From NCBI GenBank assembly GCA_003049465.1, contig PYSS01000046.1, positions 62,001 to 126,000 on the forward strand: a stretch of 64,000 nucleotides of DNA, given 5' to 3'. Positions 22,801-35,039 of this stretch are shown here, piece by piece. Made by a program: the position numbers and the translations under genes. Each line of letters starts with the position of its first letter. Positions within the stretch are counted from its first letter, which is position 1. Source of the DNA: Magnaporthiopsis rhizophila. Taxonomy: Eukaryota; Ascomycota; Sordariomycetes; Magnaporthales; Magnaporthaceae. The notes below the pieces were generated by a model. The model worked only from the letters and a program-made list of their open reading frames with translations. It searched no databases and was not told where the DNA came from.

Positions 22801-25072
22801 CCGACCGGAAGACGTGTCCCTGTTGGAGTCTTGGGCTGTGGATCTGATGAAACTCCCGGCTAAATTTGGACCATATCTCTTGGAGGACCCCACCTTGATC
22901 TACAAATGCGTTCCCGCGTTGTGTCCTACATCATCCATCATCCACCAAAAATTCAGCGCGGGTCCCGGGGCAAGCCTCTTTGTTTCCGGCCTCTCGGAAA
23001 GCAGCTGGGGTGACTGCCTGGCTCGCATCTCTGCCGATGCCAGTTATCTAGCGACATCGTCCCTGTATCTCGCTCTTGCGAGCGACGCTATCAGGATATA
23101 CGGAACTGCTCTTTTTGAAGAGCGCATGGTTCTCGATCTAGGGGAACGTGCCGTCACCGGCGCCATCGCTTTCAACAAGCCGGGCACCCTCCTGGCGGCC
23201 TACACACGTTCTCGGACATTTGTGTGGAAGTCTGCAGACTGGTCCCTGCTTCTCTCGGTCGACAACCCCGAAGAGGATTGGGCGATCGAATTCAAATTCG
23301 ACGAGAGCGACAATTTGTTCATGATATCGGACGTGAGGGAAGTTTATAAGCTCCCGACTCAAAAAGGGGATGCTGCGGTCTGGAGCGCGCTGAGCCGCGA
23401 ATTGCTGGAGGAGAAAAAGGTCCCTGGAGGATCCTTCATAGGGACGCCTTCGTCCGTCGCTTTCAACAGTGACTGCTCCCACATCGCCGTTGCGTATCGC
23501 ACCTTTCCGCTATCTATTTGGAGCGTAGAGCCTCCCGAGATGATAACCAGGCTCCAACGCGAAGGCAGGCCGGGTCGTGGCGGAGTCCATTCGCACACGG
23601 GCACGAACTGCCACGTCTGGCATCCTTCTGGAGAGATCCTGGGCACGCATGACGGGCAATTGTTCAAATGGGATCATGTCACTGACACCTACGAGCAGAA
23701 GAAGAGCGATGATTGCGCCCACGGAGTCACCTGCTCCCCGAACGGGCAGGTCTTCCTTGTCGATTACGGGGGACCGATCAGCATCTTTGACTTCGCAACC
23801 ATGTCAGTATTGTACAAGCTGGTTGCAGAGGGGCCCACACAGCACGCCGTCTTTAGTCCGAACGGAGCCAGACTCTATCATACGACACCGGGTGGGACTT
23901 GCAAGGTCTGGGAACCAGATTGCTTGCGGAGGCTGGCCGATGCGGCGCCGGTTGGCATCGCGGGCAGCGACTCTGAAGATGACAGAATGGACAGCCCGAG
24001 ACCACCAACGCCGCTCTCGAGCTCCGATGGCCGCGCGGGCGGCCGAATACGCGTTGATTTGCTCGCAATAGGGCGTAGCTCCAGCGATCCAGTGGCATAT
24101 GCGGCCAACGAAGCGGAAGCGGCCGTCTTTGTTTATGACCCACCGACGAAGAAGACGCACGAGGTTGATAGATGGTCCTGGAGACGGTCTCATATCGATG
24201 CACTTTCCTGGAACCTCGGACAAAACCGGCTGGCATACGTGTCAAACTCGAATAGGATAACCATCAAGTCGATTGCCTTTGGCAGCACCGCCGAGAGACC
24301 ACTGTCGGTCGAGACGGTACTGGACGTGCCAGCCAGGGGGGTCGGGCGAAAGGCAACGCAGGTGCTCTTCAATCGAGTCGGCGACCGCTTATTCGTCTCC
24401 CAAGATAACAACGTATGCCGGGTTCTGTCGGTCCCGGACGGCACCGTGATGGCCGAGGCGAAACTTGCATACAGCCGTCTAGGCCGATGGCAACAACACC
24501 CCCGAGAATGGACGCATCTGGTCTGTTTCACGCTGGAGGCAGCCATGATTATAAGCTGGGACGATCTTGAGCAAAAGGGGCGCATTCCGCTAGATATCCC
24601 CAAGACGATTACAGGAAAAGGAGGCGATGCCTACCCGCCCGCGGTCGATGCCATACTAGAAAGCTACGGGCCGCAGTATTTCCTCCTGCGCACGCGCGAC
24701 GGGGGCTACCTCGACCGACACAGGTTTTTTGTGCTGCCCGCCGAAAGCATCTACAAGCTCAAGCACCCCATTGCCTCCGGCAGCAGCCTTGCACAGGAGG
24801 AAGTGGCCGTCAGGCCACTTGAGCTGCCAGAGTCCTTGGTCTCAAACATCAAGCAAGGATTCGGCATCCTCTCTGAGGGCGTGCTCCTCTTCTTGGACAA
24901 GAGGCACTGGGTGTGCAGCATATCGTTGTCGTCTCCCACCAAAGAGACGAGGGTGTTCTTCTTGCCCAGTGACTGGGTGACCGATAGAGATCTGAGACTG
25001 TGCCGCTTGCAACGTGGCGGTGCACTTCTTTGCCCCAGTAAAGGGGAGGTGGCTATTTTCAAGTGGGCTTGA
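19825..25072 (+). CDS. Fungal NLR: serine-hydrolase-like domain, NACHT NTPase, beta-propeller (NLR-1)
   Basis: The main exon runs to 25072. Its frame opens at 20231 but has no in-frame ATG before the first conserved block. A likely model joins exon 1 (19825-20076, MSGWGDSEPIETRS...) by a GTAAGC...ATATAG intron to exon 2 at 20231, in phase; an alternative acceptor is at 20308. That gives about 1,697 residues. The N-terminal alpha/beta-hydrolase-like domain (about 20500-21290) has VDIVFLHGLGGTSRRTW, the nucleophile motif AHSMGG, FLATPHRG, FYETLS and NADHHNACKF, as in SesB/PGAP1-like domains of fungal NLRs. The NACHT domain has a P-loop AEPGNGKS (21493-21516) and Walker B FWVIDGLDEADS (about 21787). 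From about 22990 to the end is a degenerate WD-like propeller, closing with LFLDKRHWVCS...FFLPSDW. By family it would be a STAND-type intracellular sensor. Its ligand is unknown. Confidence 0.87.
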
Positions 25073-25512
25073 CACGGGCGATATATCGAGCGTTGTTGGC
25101 ACTAATAAAGAGAGTGCGATGTGGTAGGAAGGGACACCTCAGGATTAGAACCGGGGGAAACGGTTGTGGGTGATCAAAATCATGTATATAATACAACCGC
25201 CATTTCCGAAATCAAAACAACCATTGTTCCTGCATCTCATTCGGAGGCTCTAGGAGGTCCGAAGCCTACAAACAGAGAGAAAAATGCAAGAGACACGGAG
25301 AAAAATCAAGACACATGAGTGTGCTCTGCGCAAACGAGATTTTCGGCACTCCCTATCTAATTGATACCCGACATCTTGGAGTCATACTTAGCACTGAGAT
25401 TTTCCATAATGGCACAAAGCGATGGGAGACTTGGACCATCTATGTAATCCTTGCTCGAGACCCAGCTGTCCCAGTCCCTGATACATCTCACCCCCTGGGT
25501 AAGTCTCCGATA
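25073..25512. other. Convergent 3' region NLR-1/CFT1
   Basis: 440 bp between two convergent genes. It is AT-richer than its flanks and holds both 3' untranslated regions. The plus-strand ORF starting near 25315 overlaps CFT1 in antisense and is not supported. Confidence 0.55.
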
Positions 25513-28500
25513 TCAGAAATAAGCCATGATGGACCAGCCCAGAACCGACTCAAGCTCAGCCCTGACCTCATCCGGGCCCGCAAACCCGGCACGGCCGGCG
25601 ACCTCGGCGCGCCTGCCGGAGCCGAGCTCGGCCCAGCGCGAGAGCAGGGCGCCGTCGACGACGGCGCGCCCGACCGAGATGTCGACGGCGGCGACCTGGT
25701 TGCGGGCCGAGGCCGGCGGCACGCGGTAGGCCTTTGGGTTCAGCGCCGCGTGGTGCGGTACCGAGGCCGCCAGGTTGCTCGCCAGCGCCGAGAGCCGCGT
25801 GTAGGCGCCCTGCCCGAGCGGCTGCACCGCCGCCAGCACGCCCGTGGGCGCCGCCATGAGGATGTGCTGGGGGCCCGCCGTCGTCGCTGATGCATCGCCG
25901 TTGGTCGCCGGCTGGGACGGGTGTGACGATGTGGTCGGCATAAGGAGCGACTTTTGAGGGTGGTGAGCACCTGTGCTGAAGGTGGTGCGGTTGAGAAGCA
26001 GGTGGCCTTGGAGGGACTTGGGATCTGTTTGTTTCCGGGTGACCAAGTCAGTGAATTTTCCTAGGCTTCTACGGGAGCGAATGGTGAGACTCACGTTCAG
26101 GATCGAACTGGAAGATATGCAGGTTCCCCTCGGCATCGGCGGCTACTAGGAGCAGGTCCCGGCCGTCAGGCAGGAAGTCGACGTTGATGACCTCGAGGTT
26201 GGTGCTACTCTTGCCAAACATCATCATCTTATAGGGACCCTCTGTATAGCCGGTAAACCAGACGCCTTTGAAGGCGTCGGCCATAGCGCAGAAGCCGGTT
26301 CCGGGAAGCTCCTTGGCGCAGCTGACGTAGCAGTTCATGTCCATGAAGGCAACGGGCAGTAGCCTGCCGTCTTCGCCGAGACCGCGTACCAGACACTTTT
26401 GGCCCTGGGCAACGAGCATCAGGCCCTGAGTGCCGATTTCCGACAGCGCCGTGACGGCGCCGCGGGGCACCTCGTCCTTGGCCATCAGCTTGAGTTTCTT
26501 GTCCGTTTCGGGTCGATCTTTCTGCGGGACCACGCTGGCGAGATCGTAGACGTAAACGCAGCCGCGCACCGGCAGGTCCTCACCCTTGCAGATGGCAGTC
26601 CCGACCGTGATCAGATGGCGGCGCTCATTAGTCGACTGGCTGACCTCAAGGTTCAGCGACTTGATGCACATGGCCACCTCGTTCTTGTCAAACTCCTCGC
26701 TCCAGATCTCGCTCCAGTTGACGGGGTTGATGACTTTGAGCACGCTGTGTTCCGTCTGCGGCTTGAACGTGATGTTCTCCTTAGCCCACTCTCGATGGTA
26801 TTCATCGTCCGACGGCAGCTCAAACGGCTCCCAGAAGCTGCACGTAACCACGTATACGCCCGAGGGCGTGTGGTACGCGATCCCGTCAGCGTCCATGTTG
26901 AGCGGCACCTTCTTTACGGAGAGACCGAGCTCAGCGAAGCTGCAGTCGCTGGGTATCTGCGCCACGCGTGCTACCCCTTCATAGTCGGCATAGATGAAGC
27001 CGCGTTCGCATCCTTCGGTGTGGAAGGGGCTCATGGCCCTCACGCCAGGCCCTTGCAGGCCTATAACCCTTGGTGTGGACTTGGACGACTTAATCAAGAA
27101 ACTGGGCGAATGTCCGGGAAGAAAAACGCAGCTGTAGCCAGCAATGTTGCCACATGCGCGAAGAGGCATGCGCCGCGTTGAAGCAGGGGCGTCATCCGAG
27201 ACATTGGTGTCCTGACTCTTTGCCACGGCAGGATTCGGCAGTTTGCGGAAGCGGAGCGTGTCAGAGAGACCCTGCGAGCTCTCCGTTTTCTTGAAGGGCT
27301 CGTAGATAGTCAGGTCGTCGTTGGAATGGCGCAGCTTTGGAGAAGAGTTAGCACTGGACAGCGTCGGCACATTTTATTGTGATCTCAGGGACGTCATCGG
27401 AACCTACAATGAGATGAGGAGACTTGAAAGTGGTGTCACCTAGGTCCGTAACCATGAGTTCACTCAAAGACTCCCTTGAGGTTCCTTTCTTTGCCGCGTA
27501 GTCAGCGGAGAGCAGAGGTGGGACGTAGCAGAGCCCTTCCGCCACGTAAATGGGCTTTGAAATATCAGGAAGCGCGTAGATCTGCGAGCGTTTTCGGGAT
27601 TCAGTTTAGCACAATTCCAAGGCGGCGGAATCTTTCACGAAAATGCGGCCAACCGAGGCCAGGGCCAACTCAACTTACGTAGAGGGCACCGGCGGCGCTT
27701 AGCAGAAACATCACGACGCTCTCCGTAGGTTTCACGCTCTTGTCTGTCTGAGCGGACGCGAAGGCCCCCCTTGAGTCCGCATAGAGACTTCCGGCGATCC
27801 ATTTGGTGGTCTTGATCACCTTGTCCTCTTTCTCGATCTCCTCAATCTCGCTATCCTCGTTGACGTGTGCGATGAAAGCACTCGAGTCATCACGGATGAT
27901 GAGTAGGTATGGGTCTGCTATGCTGGCGCTGGTAGCTCGCGGTTCGTGGTTGGTCTCCTCATCCAGCATTGGTATGATTTGGGTGAGTCCCAGGTCTTGG
28001 GCTGGTTAGCTTGCTGGTCCCGTCGCCATAGTTGGCAGTAGCCGTGCCCAGTTTACCTACCTCCATCATAACACCTCACTTCCGATTTCAGGATCTGTAT
28101 TATCTTTGCGTGATTCCCCATAGTGCCCGCCTCGATCGTAAAGCCGGCGGCAGGCTCAAACTCGGTTCCCACCAGCTTCTCGAAGCCTGCCGCCGTGAGC
28201 ACGTAGATGTTTGAAGACTCAAAGTTATCGTCATCCTCCTTGGCGACAACCATGAACTTGTCATACTGGACGGGGACGCCAAAATCGCCTCCGACGGGTT
28301 TGGTACCCTTTTCGCCCTGCAGAACTTTGGGAAGAGGCTTCTGGCAAGCAAGCGTCCAGAGGCCCCTGGCTTCGGGGAAATCGAATCTACCGATACTAAC
28401 TGGAGTCATTTCCCTGTTCACTATTGCGAGCGAGGAGGCTTTATCTCTTCCCACCACAGCCACCAGCTGCAGCTCGCTCTGGGTGGACGTAGAGTCTTTG

Positions 28501-30188
28501 CTACCGGCCTCGTTTTCTGGCGGGGGCGGGGGTTTCCCATAAACCATATCCCGAATAGGTGCGATGCTGATTAGTCTGTCATGGCAGCGGAACACTAGAT
28601 CCTCCAGCTTGGCCTGGCTGGACGCGAGTCCTGCCGCCGTGGTCGTTTTCTCCGTGTCTCCGTACAGGTCGTCGTCGTCGTCTTCGTCGTAATCCTCGAG
28701 GTCGTCGAAGTCTATGTCCAGGTCGAGGTCGGGGTCCTGAACCCGAGACTTCTTCCTCGAAACCTGGCTGCTCCTCCTATTCCAGCCAATGACGACAGAG
28801 TCTCCACGCTCGCTCCCGGCAAACATGGCGTTCCGTCCGATCCTGCTCAGACAGGACACAGCGGTCGGCAGTAGGCTTCCACCGGCCTCGGGGGGGATAA
28901 CCCTGACTTTGAGGCCAGAGACGGTGCGTCCGTCAATGTGAAAGGTGATGGTAGCAAGCCTTCCGTCATTCAGGACGACCAGGAGTTCCCCGTGCTCGGC
29001 CGACAGCACCTCGATGGTGCAGCCCTCCAGACGCAAGTTCAGGTCGGAGTGGTCTGCCAAGCCAAACGAGGTGCACTGCTTGGTGAGGGGATTGACAGCG
29101 ACACCGTTGGCCTTGCCCGACTGGTCGACATGGATTAACTCGTTGGCGCCGACAAGAAGAGCGCCGCCGACCGGGGCAGGGAGGGCAATGACGCGCGTCA
29201 GGTCCTTGGGCAGGCCGCCGACAGAAAGGATGGTGGTGGATGCCTTCTGCTGGAGATCTAGCGTGAAGACAGTATATGTCAAGTGGTCCTTGCGGCCCAG
29301 GCAGTTGGACGGCGTGAGGCTGGAGGACAGAATGCCGAAGGTGGGCTCGCGGTACTCGTACAGGAATGCGAGATGTACGGGATGAAGGAGAGCAGGGTCA
29401 AGATTGGGCAGTCGGAGCACAAAAGATGGTGAATATGGTGTATCTTCTATAGTGCTAGTTCCATTGATGGCCACAGATGCCGACTGAGACTGCGCCGGGC
29501 GTGGGCCATCCAGCGCTTCGTCCCAGTCACCCATACCAATATCTTCATCGGCTTGTTTGAAGGGCAGGATGGCCAGGCTCCTCGGGCCGAACTTGAGGGC
29601 TGCGCACCGGCTGCCCGGGTCGGCCACCAGGAAGTTGGCATAGTCGCTCAGCGGGGACTCCCAGGGGCTGCCCTGGAGTTCGTCTTGCTCGTAATAGTGG
29701 ATAGATAACGTCTCGAGCGAGCGCCGCTCTGCATCCCACGCGACAAGGCTGAGCTTCGCGTCCTTGAACGCGATCAGGAGGAGGTCACCGCCACCCCCAC
29801 TGCTGCTGCCGCTGCTTGTCTTGGAGACGCTCGGCGGTTTCACCCTTGCCAGCCCCGTGACGGTGCCAGAAAGCGGAAACTCGGCGATAAGCACAATCTT
29901 GGTATGGCTCGCACGGTCCGACCTGACTATTGCGGCATCTCCGCCCAGGAACGAGGCTTCGAGCCCTTCGTCGTCGTTTAGCCTCGTATCGTAGGCATTG
30001 CTCGTCTTGACGGACTGCGAGGCGGGGTTCTGGGAAGCATCGAGGTCGGCGGGGACGGTCCTCGTCGAGAAGATCTGGAGGATCGAGGATTTGGCGACGA
30101 CGAGGTTGTTTGCCTTGGCGGCGAGGAAGGGCAGCGACAATGAATGCGACACAGCTGACGGCGGCGTCAGCTCCGTATAGCACTGCAT
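25513..30188 (-). CDS. CFT1: Cft1/CPSF160, cleavage and polyadenylation factor subunit
   Basis: RNA-binding scaffold of the pre-mRNA 3'-end cleavage and polyadenylation complex. Five exons: 30188..28061, 27995..27679, 27581..27408, 27334..26095 and 26024..25513; 1,456 residues, the normal family size, with all phases matching. The start MQCYTELTPPSAVSHS is the family N terminus. Propeller landmarks include LRLPNLDPALLHPVHLAFL, YTVFTLDLQQKASTT and the acidic insert DLDIDFDDLEDYDED. SIADPYLLIIRDDSSAF follows. Near the C terminus, FDPEHPKSLQGHLLLNRTTF spans the last intron and the protein ends ELESVLGWSIMAYF. Intron 1 interrupts VRCYDGDLGLTQI. A codon upstream (30191) would add one non-ATG residue, so 30188 is preferred. 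It is divergent from the LMBD1-type gene. Confidence 0.97.
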
Positions 30189-31405
30189 CACTGGAACAAC
30201 CTTCGCATCGGCCTGCCTGTCGAGGAGACGGGCGACCTCAGCGAACTGGGCTTACGGGGGAGCTGCAGGATCTGGCTTTTTGGCCAGCAGGTCGGGCTCT
30301 ATCAGGCGCGGTACAGCAAGCTGCTTACCGCGTTTTTGGAGTGGTGTCGCGATGGTGATGCGACCCGAAAGAGCTCTCCAATTGAGTCCGAGCTGGGGTG
30401 CGACGAACGCGATCGGGCCAAATCGCACTGTGGCTGTCTCCGCTGGACGCTAGACGAACAGCTGTTCGGTGGCGACAAAGCACAGGCCACTTGATCGAAC
30501 GATCGGGAGGCGCGGCCTCAGGTGTGCTTCATGTCACGCATGTCCAAAAACGGCACAGCACAGTGGAACCAACCATATGCAGGCGCACCAAGGTGGAGCC
30601 AAGCAGCTTCCCGCATTGGCGGATCAGAGCTGCTAGACAAGCAGAAGTGCAATTGCGTCACAGACTGCGCACTCTGAGCCCATGCGTGCCACCTCCCTCA
30701 TCACACATCATAATACACAGCACAGCCATCATCACGGCAGCCAGAACTTGTCTGTCATGCACCTGCACCTTCGTGCCTTCACCTTCACGGAAGCAGCACA
30801 TTTGGAGCAACAGGCCCCAGCTATTGCTCCTCCGTTCCAATTGCCAGCAAAGTGCCAAGCACAGGTAAGTCGCGAGCTCTTGTTTTGAGCATGCGATTCC
30901 TTCAGGGCGGTGCCCCCTGGCGTCAGCTCTGTCATTCCTCCATTCCAATCCCCAAAAACGCGTCCTCGAGGGGGAGCATCTGACCGGATCAAAATACATG
31001 GATTGGACGACGGACGTGGCATGCCCTCGCCATGGACGGCCCTTCTCCGGCATTTTTGTCGACTGTGTCTAACTCGCTCGATCGCATTGTTGCTCAGCTA
31101 GCTCTCCTCGAAAGCCGGCTCGCGACCGTCAACAGGCTACTCGAAATAATCGAAGCCCGAGCGCAGAGCGGCAGTTCAAAAACACAACACGCGGGCCGTT
31201 ACACCATCCGCCGAAAAACTGCTCCCCTCCAACCGGTCCTCGACGCCAGCACCGGGTGCTGCTGCAACCCTCCAGGCTCGACAACCCCAGAGTGCGGCGC
31301 CATCACAAGCCTGCTGGAAACGCGGATTATCCAGCATATACACAATTTGTGTCCAGCGATAAACCTTGCAGATTAGCATGCTGCCAGCTCGGCTTTAGTT
31401 CCAAG
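30189..31405. other. Divergent promoter region CFT1/LMBD1
   Basis: 1.2 kb separating two divergent starts. An open frame runs into the LMBD1 gene from 31256, but its first ATG with family-like sequence is 31406, so the earlier part is taken as 5' untranslated. No other gene is supported. Confidence 0.55.
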
Positions 31406-33178
31406 ATGGCTCCATACCTGCAGACAAGTTTGATCTGGATCGCCTACGGCGTGGCCATCGCCGTGGCTCTCCTGGCCGCCATCATCACCACCTTCACATG
31501 GCAGACAGCGCGTGAGCGCTCGGCCGTCGTCAACGTTGTCGCCATTGTCAGCCTGACGGCACTCCTGGCGACGGTTTTGCTCCTCCCTGTCGACATCGCC
31601 CTCGTATCCTCCACTACCTCGGTCCATCTCGGTGCTAAACGGGACTGGGCAACGCCCGAACACGTCGCCAGCCTCTTATACACTCTCGAGGTTATATACT
31701 ACACCCTCTACAGCTTCGACGCGCTCCTATGCCTCCTCTTCATCCCCTTCGCGTACTTCTGGTACGAGGAGTCGGACGAGGTCGAGGATGAAGAGGGCAG
31801 GAGTTTTGGCAGCAAGCTGTGGGGCGCATTCAAATATACCACCGTATTCATCGTCCTCGTCATCATACTCTTTCTTGTTGGCTTCTTCGTTCCGGCGGCG
31901 GGCAACCAGACCGGTCGACATCTCGACCTCGACTACTTCAAGAGACTGCTGGCAGCGAACAAAGGCGAGAAGGCGCTGACCTTTGCCGTCGGCCTTCTTG
32001 TGTGCCTTGGGACCCTGCTCTACGTCTTGTACACAGGCTCTGGCCTCGCATTGCTCCCCATCTCGTTCATAAAGTCGGCGCCGTCCATCTCAGCCCCTCA
32101 GCTCTCTGAAACGACCGCCACCGCCCTTGAGAGGAACCGCGAGCGCCAACGACAGCTCGAGCTGCGGAACTCGGGAAACACCGATGGCGTCTCCTCCAAG
32201 GACAGGCGCGAACTCGAATCGCTGGTCCGGGAGGAGCGTACGCTCGTGCGCCGGGCACGGCTGGCCTCCGAAGCCCAGGGCGAGGGGCGCAGCTTTGTGT
32301 ACCGCGCGTGGACCAAGATCTGCGCAGTCCTTCGGCCCCTCAAATTGATCGGCGGCGTCCTCCTGCTGATCGTTTCCGGGATCATCTGGGTGTCGATGCT
32401 CATCACCACCATCGACAAGGCATCCAACTCGCTCTGCAAGGGCCATTGCGGATACATCTTGGGCCACATCAAGATCTTTCAACCCATCAACTGGGTCTTT
32501 GTGCAGTCCGCCAAGGCCTTCCCCGTGGACTACATCCTCATGGCATTCTTCATCCTGTTCTTCTTCAGCAGCTCGGTCTCGGGCCTGGCGACGGTGGGCA
32601 TTCGCTTCCTCTGGGTCCAGATCTTCCAGATCCGCAGGGGCCGCACTGCGCCGCAAGCTATCCTAATCGCCACCGTGTTGTTAGCCCTCATCATTCTGGC
32701 AATCAACTACGCCATGGCCATGATGGTGGCGCCGCAATACTCCATCTACGGCACGCAGACGTTCTGCCTCAACACGCCACGCCACCCCGGCGAACAGCCA
32801 AACTGCACCGGCCACCCGGAGATGGTGGTCCCGTGCTCCGAGGCGTACACCGAGGATGCGGCCAAGGACGTCTGCACACCGTCCGTCATGTCCACCTTCC
32901 TGAACAGGGTTACCTTGAACTGGCCCGTCTTCGGCGCCATCGACTTTTGGGCGCAGCCGGCCTTCTTGGCCGTCTTTCTCATCGTCTTCCTCACCTCGCT
33001 CTTCCGCACCCCCAAACTCAATATGAACGAGCTGGATGAGGAGGCAGAGGCAGATGAGGAGGAGGGTCTCCTCGCGAGCACGGGCAGGCGTTTTGGCGCC
33101 ACATGGCAGGACATCACCGGTCGGCCGACCAGCAACAATGGCGGCAACACGTCCGGGGCTGGCTCTAGTCGGGCTTAA
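31406..33178 (+). CDS. LMBR1/LMBD1-family membrane protein (probable lysosomal cobalamin transporter)
   Basis: An uninterrupted 590-residue ORF. The start MAPYLQTSLIWIAYG places the first membrane helix at the N terminus, as in the family. Hydrophobic segments follow at about residues 8-28, 40-60, 90-115, 150-170, 195-215, 310-335, 365-395, 415-440 and 520-540. That is about nine helices with a charged cytosolic loop between helices 5 and 6 (coiled, rich in Glu/Arg: TALERNRERQRQLELRN). Conserved pieces are PFAYFWYEESD, CKGHCGYILGHIKIFQPINWVF, and APQYSIYGTQTFC followed by a Cys-containing lumenal loop. Animal LMBD1 exports cobalamin from lysosomes. Most fungi do not use cobalamin, so the transported substrate here is uncertain. 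The C-terminal tail is acidic. Confidence 0.9.
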   Translation: MAPYLQTSLIWIAYGVAIAVALLAAIITTFTWQTARERSAVVNVVAIVSLTALLATVLLLPVDIALVSSTTSVHLGAKRDWATPEHVASLLYTLEVIYYTLYSFDALLCLLFIPFAYFWYEESDEVEDEEGRSFGSKLWGAFKYTTVFIVLVIILFLVGFFVPAAGNQTGRHLDLDYFKRLLAANKGEKALTFAVGLLVCLGTLLYVLYTGSGLALLPISFIKSAPSISAPQLSETTATALERNRERQRQLELRNSGNTDGVSSKDRRELESLVREERTLVRRARLASEAQGEGRSFVYRAWTKICAVLRPLKLIGGVLLLIVSGIIWVSMLITTIDKASNSLCKGHCGYILGHIKIFQPINWVFVQSAKAFPVDYILMAFFILFFFSSSVSGLATVGIRFLWVQIFQIRRGRTAPQAILIATVLLALIILAINYAMAMMVAPQYSIYGTQTFCLNTPRHPGEQPNCTGHPEMVVPCSEAYTEDAAKDVCTPSVMSTFLNRVTLNWPVFGAIDFWAQPAFLAVFLIVFLTSLFRTPKLNMNELDEEAEADEEEGLLASTGRRFGATWQDITGRPTSNNGGNTSGAGSSRA

Positions 33179-33631
33179 GGGGAAAAAAAACGGTCCGAGG
33201 TTTCAGATTGCCTGATATTCAGTATGTTTGAAGTTTTGCAAACGAAGTGGTGACAGTCCACACGAGCAATGGTTTCGGGTATTATGTATGGTCTATGGCA
33301 AGCGCACGTGCGGTTTTTTTTTTTAAATCTCGGACACTAGGAAAACGGATTTTGTTTTGTTCCTGTTTTTTTTTTTTTTTTTTTCTCGTCTCGTCTATCC
33401 CAGTCGTGGTCCTTTGTGTTTTGTTCACTCGCTTTTTGTTGTCGAAAAGGACTTATCCTCGGTATCAATGCCAGGCACTTGACCAATGCCGAGCATTGGT
33501 TTGAAGGAGAATAAAATTTCATTTTTCAAATGGTTCTTAGAGAGACCGTATCCGGAACGTATTGATCGTGGCTCGTGATATTTCCACCAGGGATATTTAG
33601 CGGGATACACAAGCTACCAACCTCGGGTAGC
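33179..33631. other. Convergent 3' region LMBD1/ANCHR-like
   Basis: 453 bp between convergent genes, with T runs at about 33314-33325 and 33366-33384. No supported gene. Confidence 0.55.
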
Positions 33632-35039
33632 TTAGTTGCCCTCCTTTTTCGTAAACTTCCAGCGCCGATGACCACGAGCGTCGTAATCGGCCGAAGGACC
33701 GACGTGCATCCCCCACCAGCACCGCTCGCAGTAGACGTCGTCGTCACAGCCCTCGCACCGACAGGTCGCGTCCTCCAGGCAGAGTATGCACCAGTTCTTG
33801 ACGTCGTCGTCGGTGTAGCCCGTCTTTGTGGTCAGCCGCATCGTCGTGTCGACGTCCCCGGGCTTGTAGCTCGGGACGGATGGAAGGCCCAGCTCGTCGG
33901 TCGCGGACGCCCCGCGCTCTCCCCTGAGCCTCGCGAGCCTGCTGCTGAAGTCGGCTTCGAAATCGGCCGACCCTCGGCGGCGGCGGCGGCCTTTCTCGGC
34001 GCCATCCTCCTCCTCCTCGAAAGCTAGCGGGAGGGTAGAGGGCGGTGTTGGTAGGGAGAAGTCTTCGTCTTCGCCTTCTCCCGCCCCCGGCTTGCTGCCG
34101 CGTTCCGGAACTCCGGAAGCTTCCAGGCTCGAGCTCGGCTGGGCGTCTGCTGAAGCCGCCGGCAACCGGGTGGCTTCCAGGCTCAGCTCGTCCAGAGCCC
34201 TCAAGAGCGCGTCGTCCGCCTCGCGACGCATCTCTTCCCCGTCAGATTCATCGTCGTTCTTATTATCTCCGTCCTCCTCGTCCAGGATGTCTGCCGCCGC
34301 CGCACCCAGCCCAGCCTTGTCGAGCCTTTTCGAGACCTGCTTCTCGAATTTCGCAAACAGGGCCGCGGTGCGCTGCGCCTCGATCAGCTGCTCGTCGAAG
34401 TTGGGCCGCCCTGGTGCGCCCTGTTCCTCCTTTTCTGTTTGCTCCGCGGCGCCCGCTGCTTCTTCTTCGGGTAGACCGAGGTCCTCGAGACCGTCCAGCA
34501 GGTCATCCAGGTCCGTGGCGTCAGAAGCGAGCAGAGGATCGTCATCATCGTCCTCCACTCTCGGCGGTGAAACAGTAGAAAATGGGTCGCTAGCTGTCAC
34601 ACCCGTCCTGTGCGACGTGCTGACTTTGGAGGACGGCTGCGCCACCGCCGCTGCTGGGACAGAAGCCCGGGTGGAATCATCAGCGGTGGGCGGCGGGATG
34701 GTGGAGACACCCGCAGCGGTTGATGGAGATGCGGAGGACCCTGCAGGCGGCGGTGCGTCCTGGGACTTATCCCTCAGGGACCGGAGTCTGGCCGATAGAG
34801 CATCATCCCTTGCCTGTTTGCCAGGGGGAGCAAATGACGAGATTGGGATGCCTAGCGAGCTTCACGTCCGAACTGCTTAGCGGAGGGAAGTCTCTGGATC
34901 GAACGGAGAGAGGAGTAGACGGAGGCATCACTGGGTACTTTTTGGATGTATCTAGGTCCAAGTTCAGATTGGTCCCCTTTAGCGCATTGAGGCGGTCCAG
35001 CAAGCTCTGGTCTTTGTCACGGTTGCTGTCGCTTGCCAT
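33632..35039 (-). CDS. ANCHR (ZFYVE19)-like abscission checkpoint regulator
   Basis: Two exons: 35039..34866 (MASDSNRDKDQSLLDRLNAL...) and 34813..33632, joined by a short intron (GTGAAG...AACAG, 52 nt); 451 residues in phase. The N terminus has the DQSLLDRLNALK helix, followed by DDALSARLRSLRDK and the acidic DATDLDDLLDGLEDLGLPEE, resembling MIT-interacting repeats. The C terminus has a cysteine cluster, NWCILCLEDATCRCEGC, then YCERCWWGMHVG and a final His. This is a binuclear zinc-binding module. Animal ANCHR holds ESCRT-III/VPS4 at the midbody in the NoCut checkpoint. A septation or ESCRT role in fungi is an inference. The middle is low-complexity Glu/Ser/Ala. The donor site GTGAAG is weak, so exon 1 should be confirmed. 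Confidence 0.78.

Noticed and set aside
26399..27181. A 260-codon plus-strand ORF
   Set aside because: Antisense shadow of CFT1 exon 4.
31256..31405. N-terminal extension of the LMBD1-type ORF
   Set aside because: The extra 50 codons are Pro/Cys-rich and unlike the family. MAPYLQTSLIW at 31406 matches the usual N-terminal helix.
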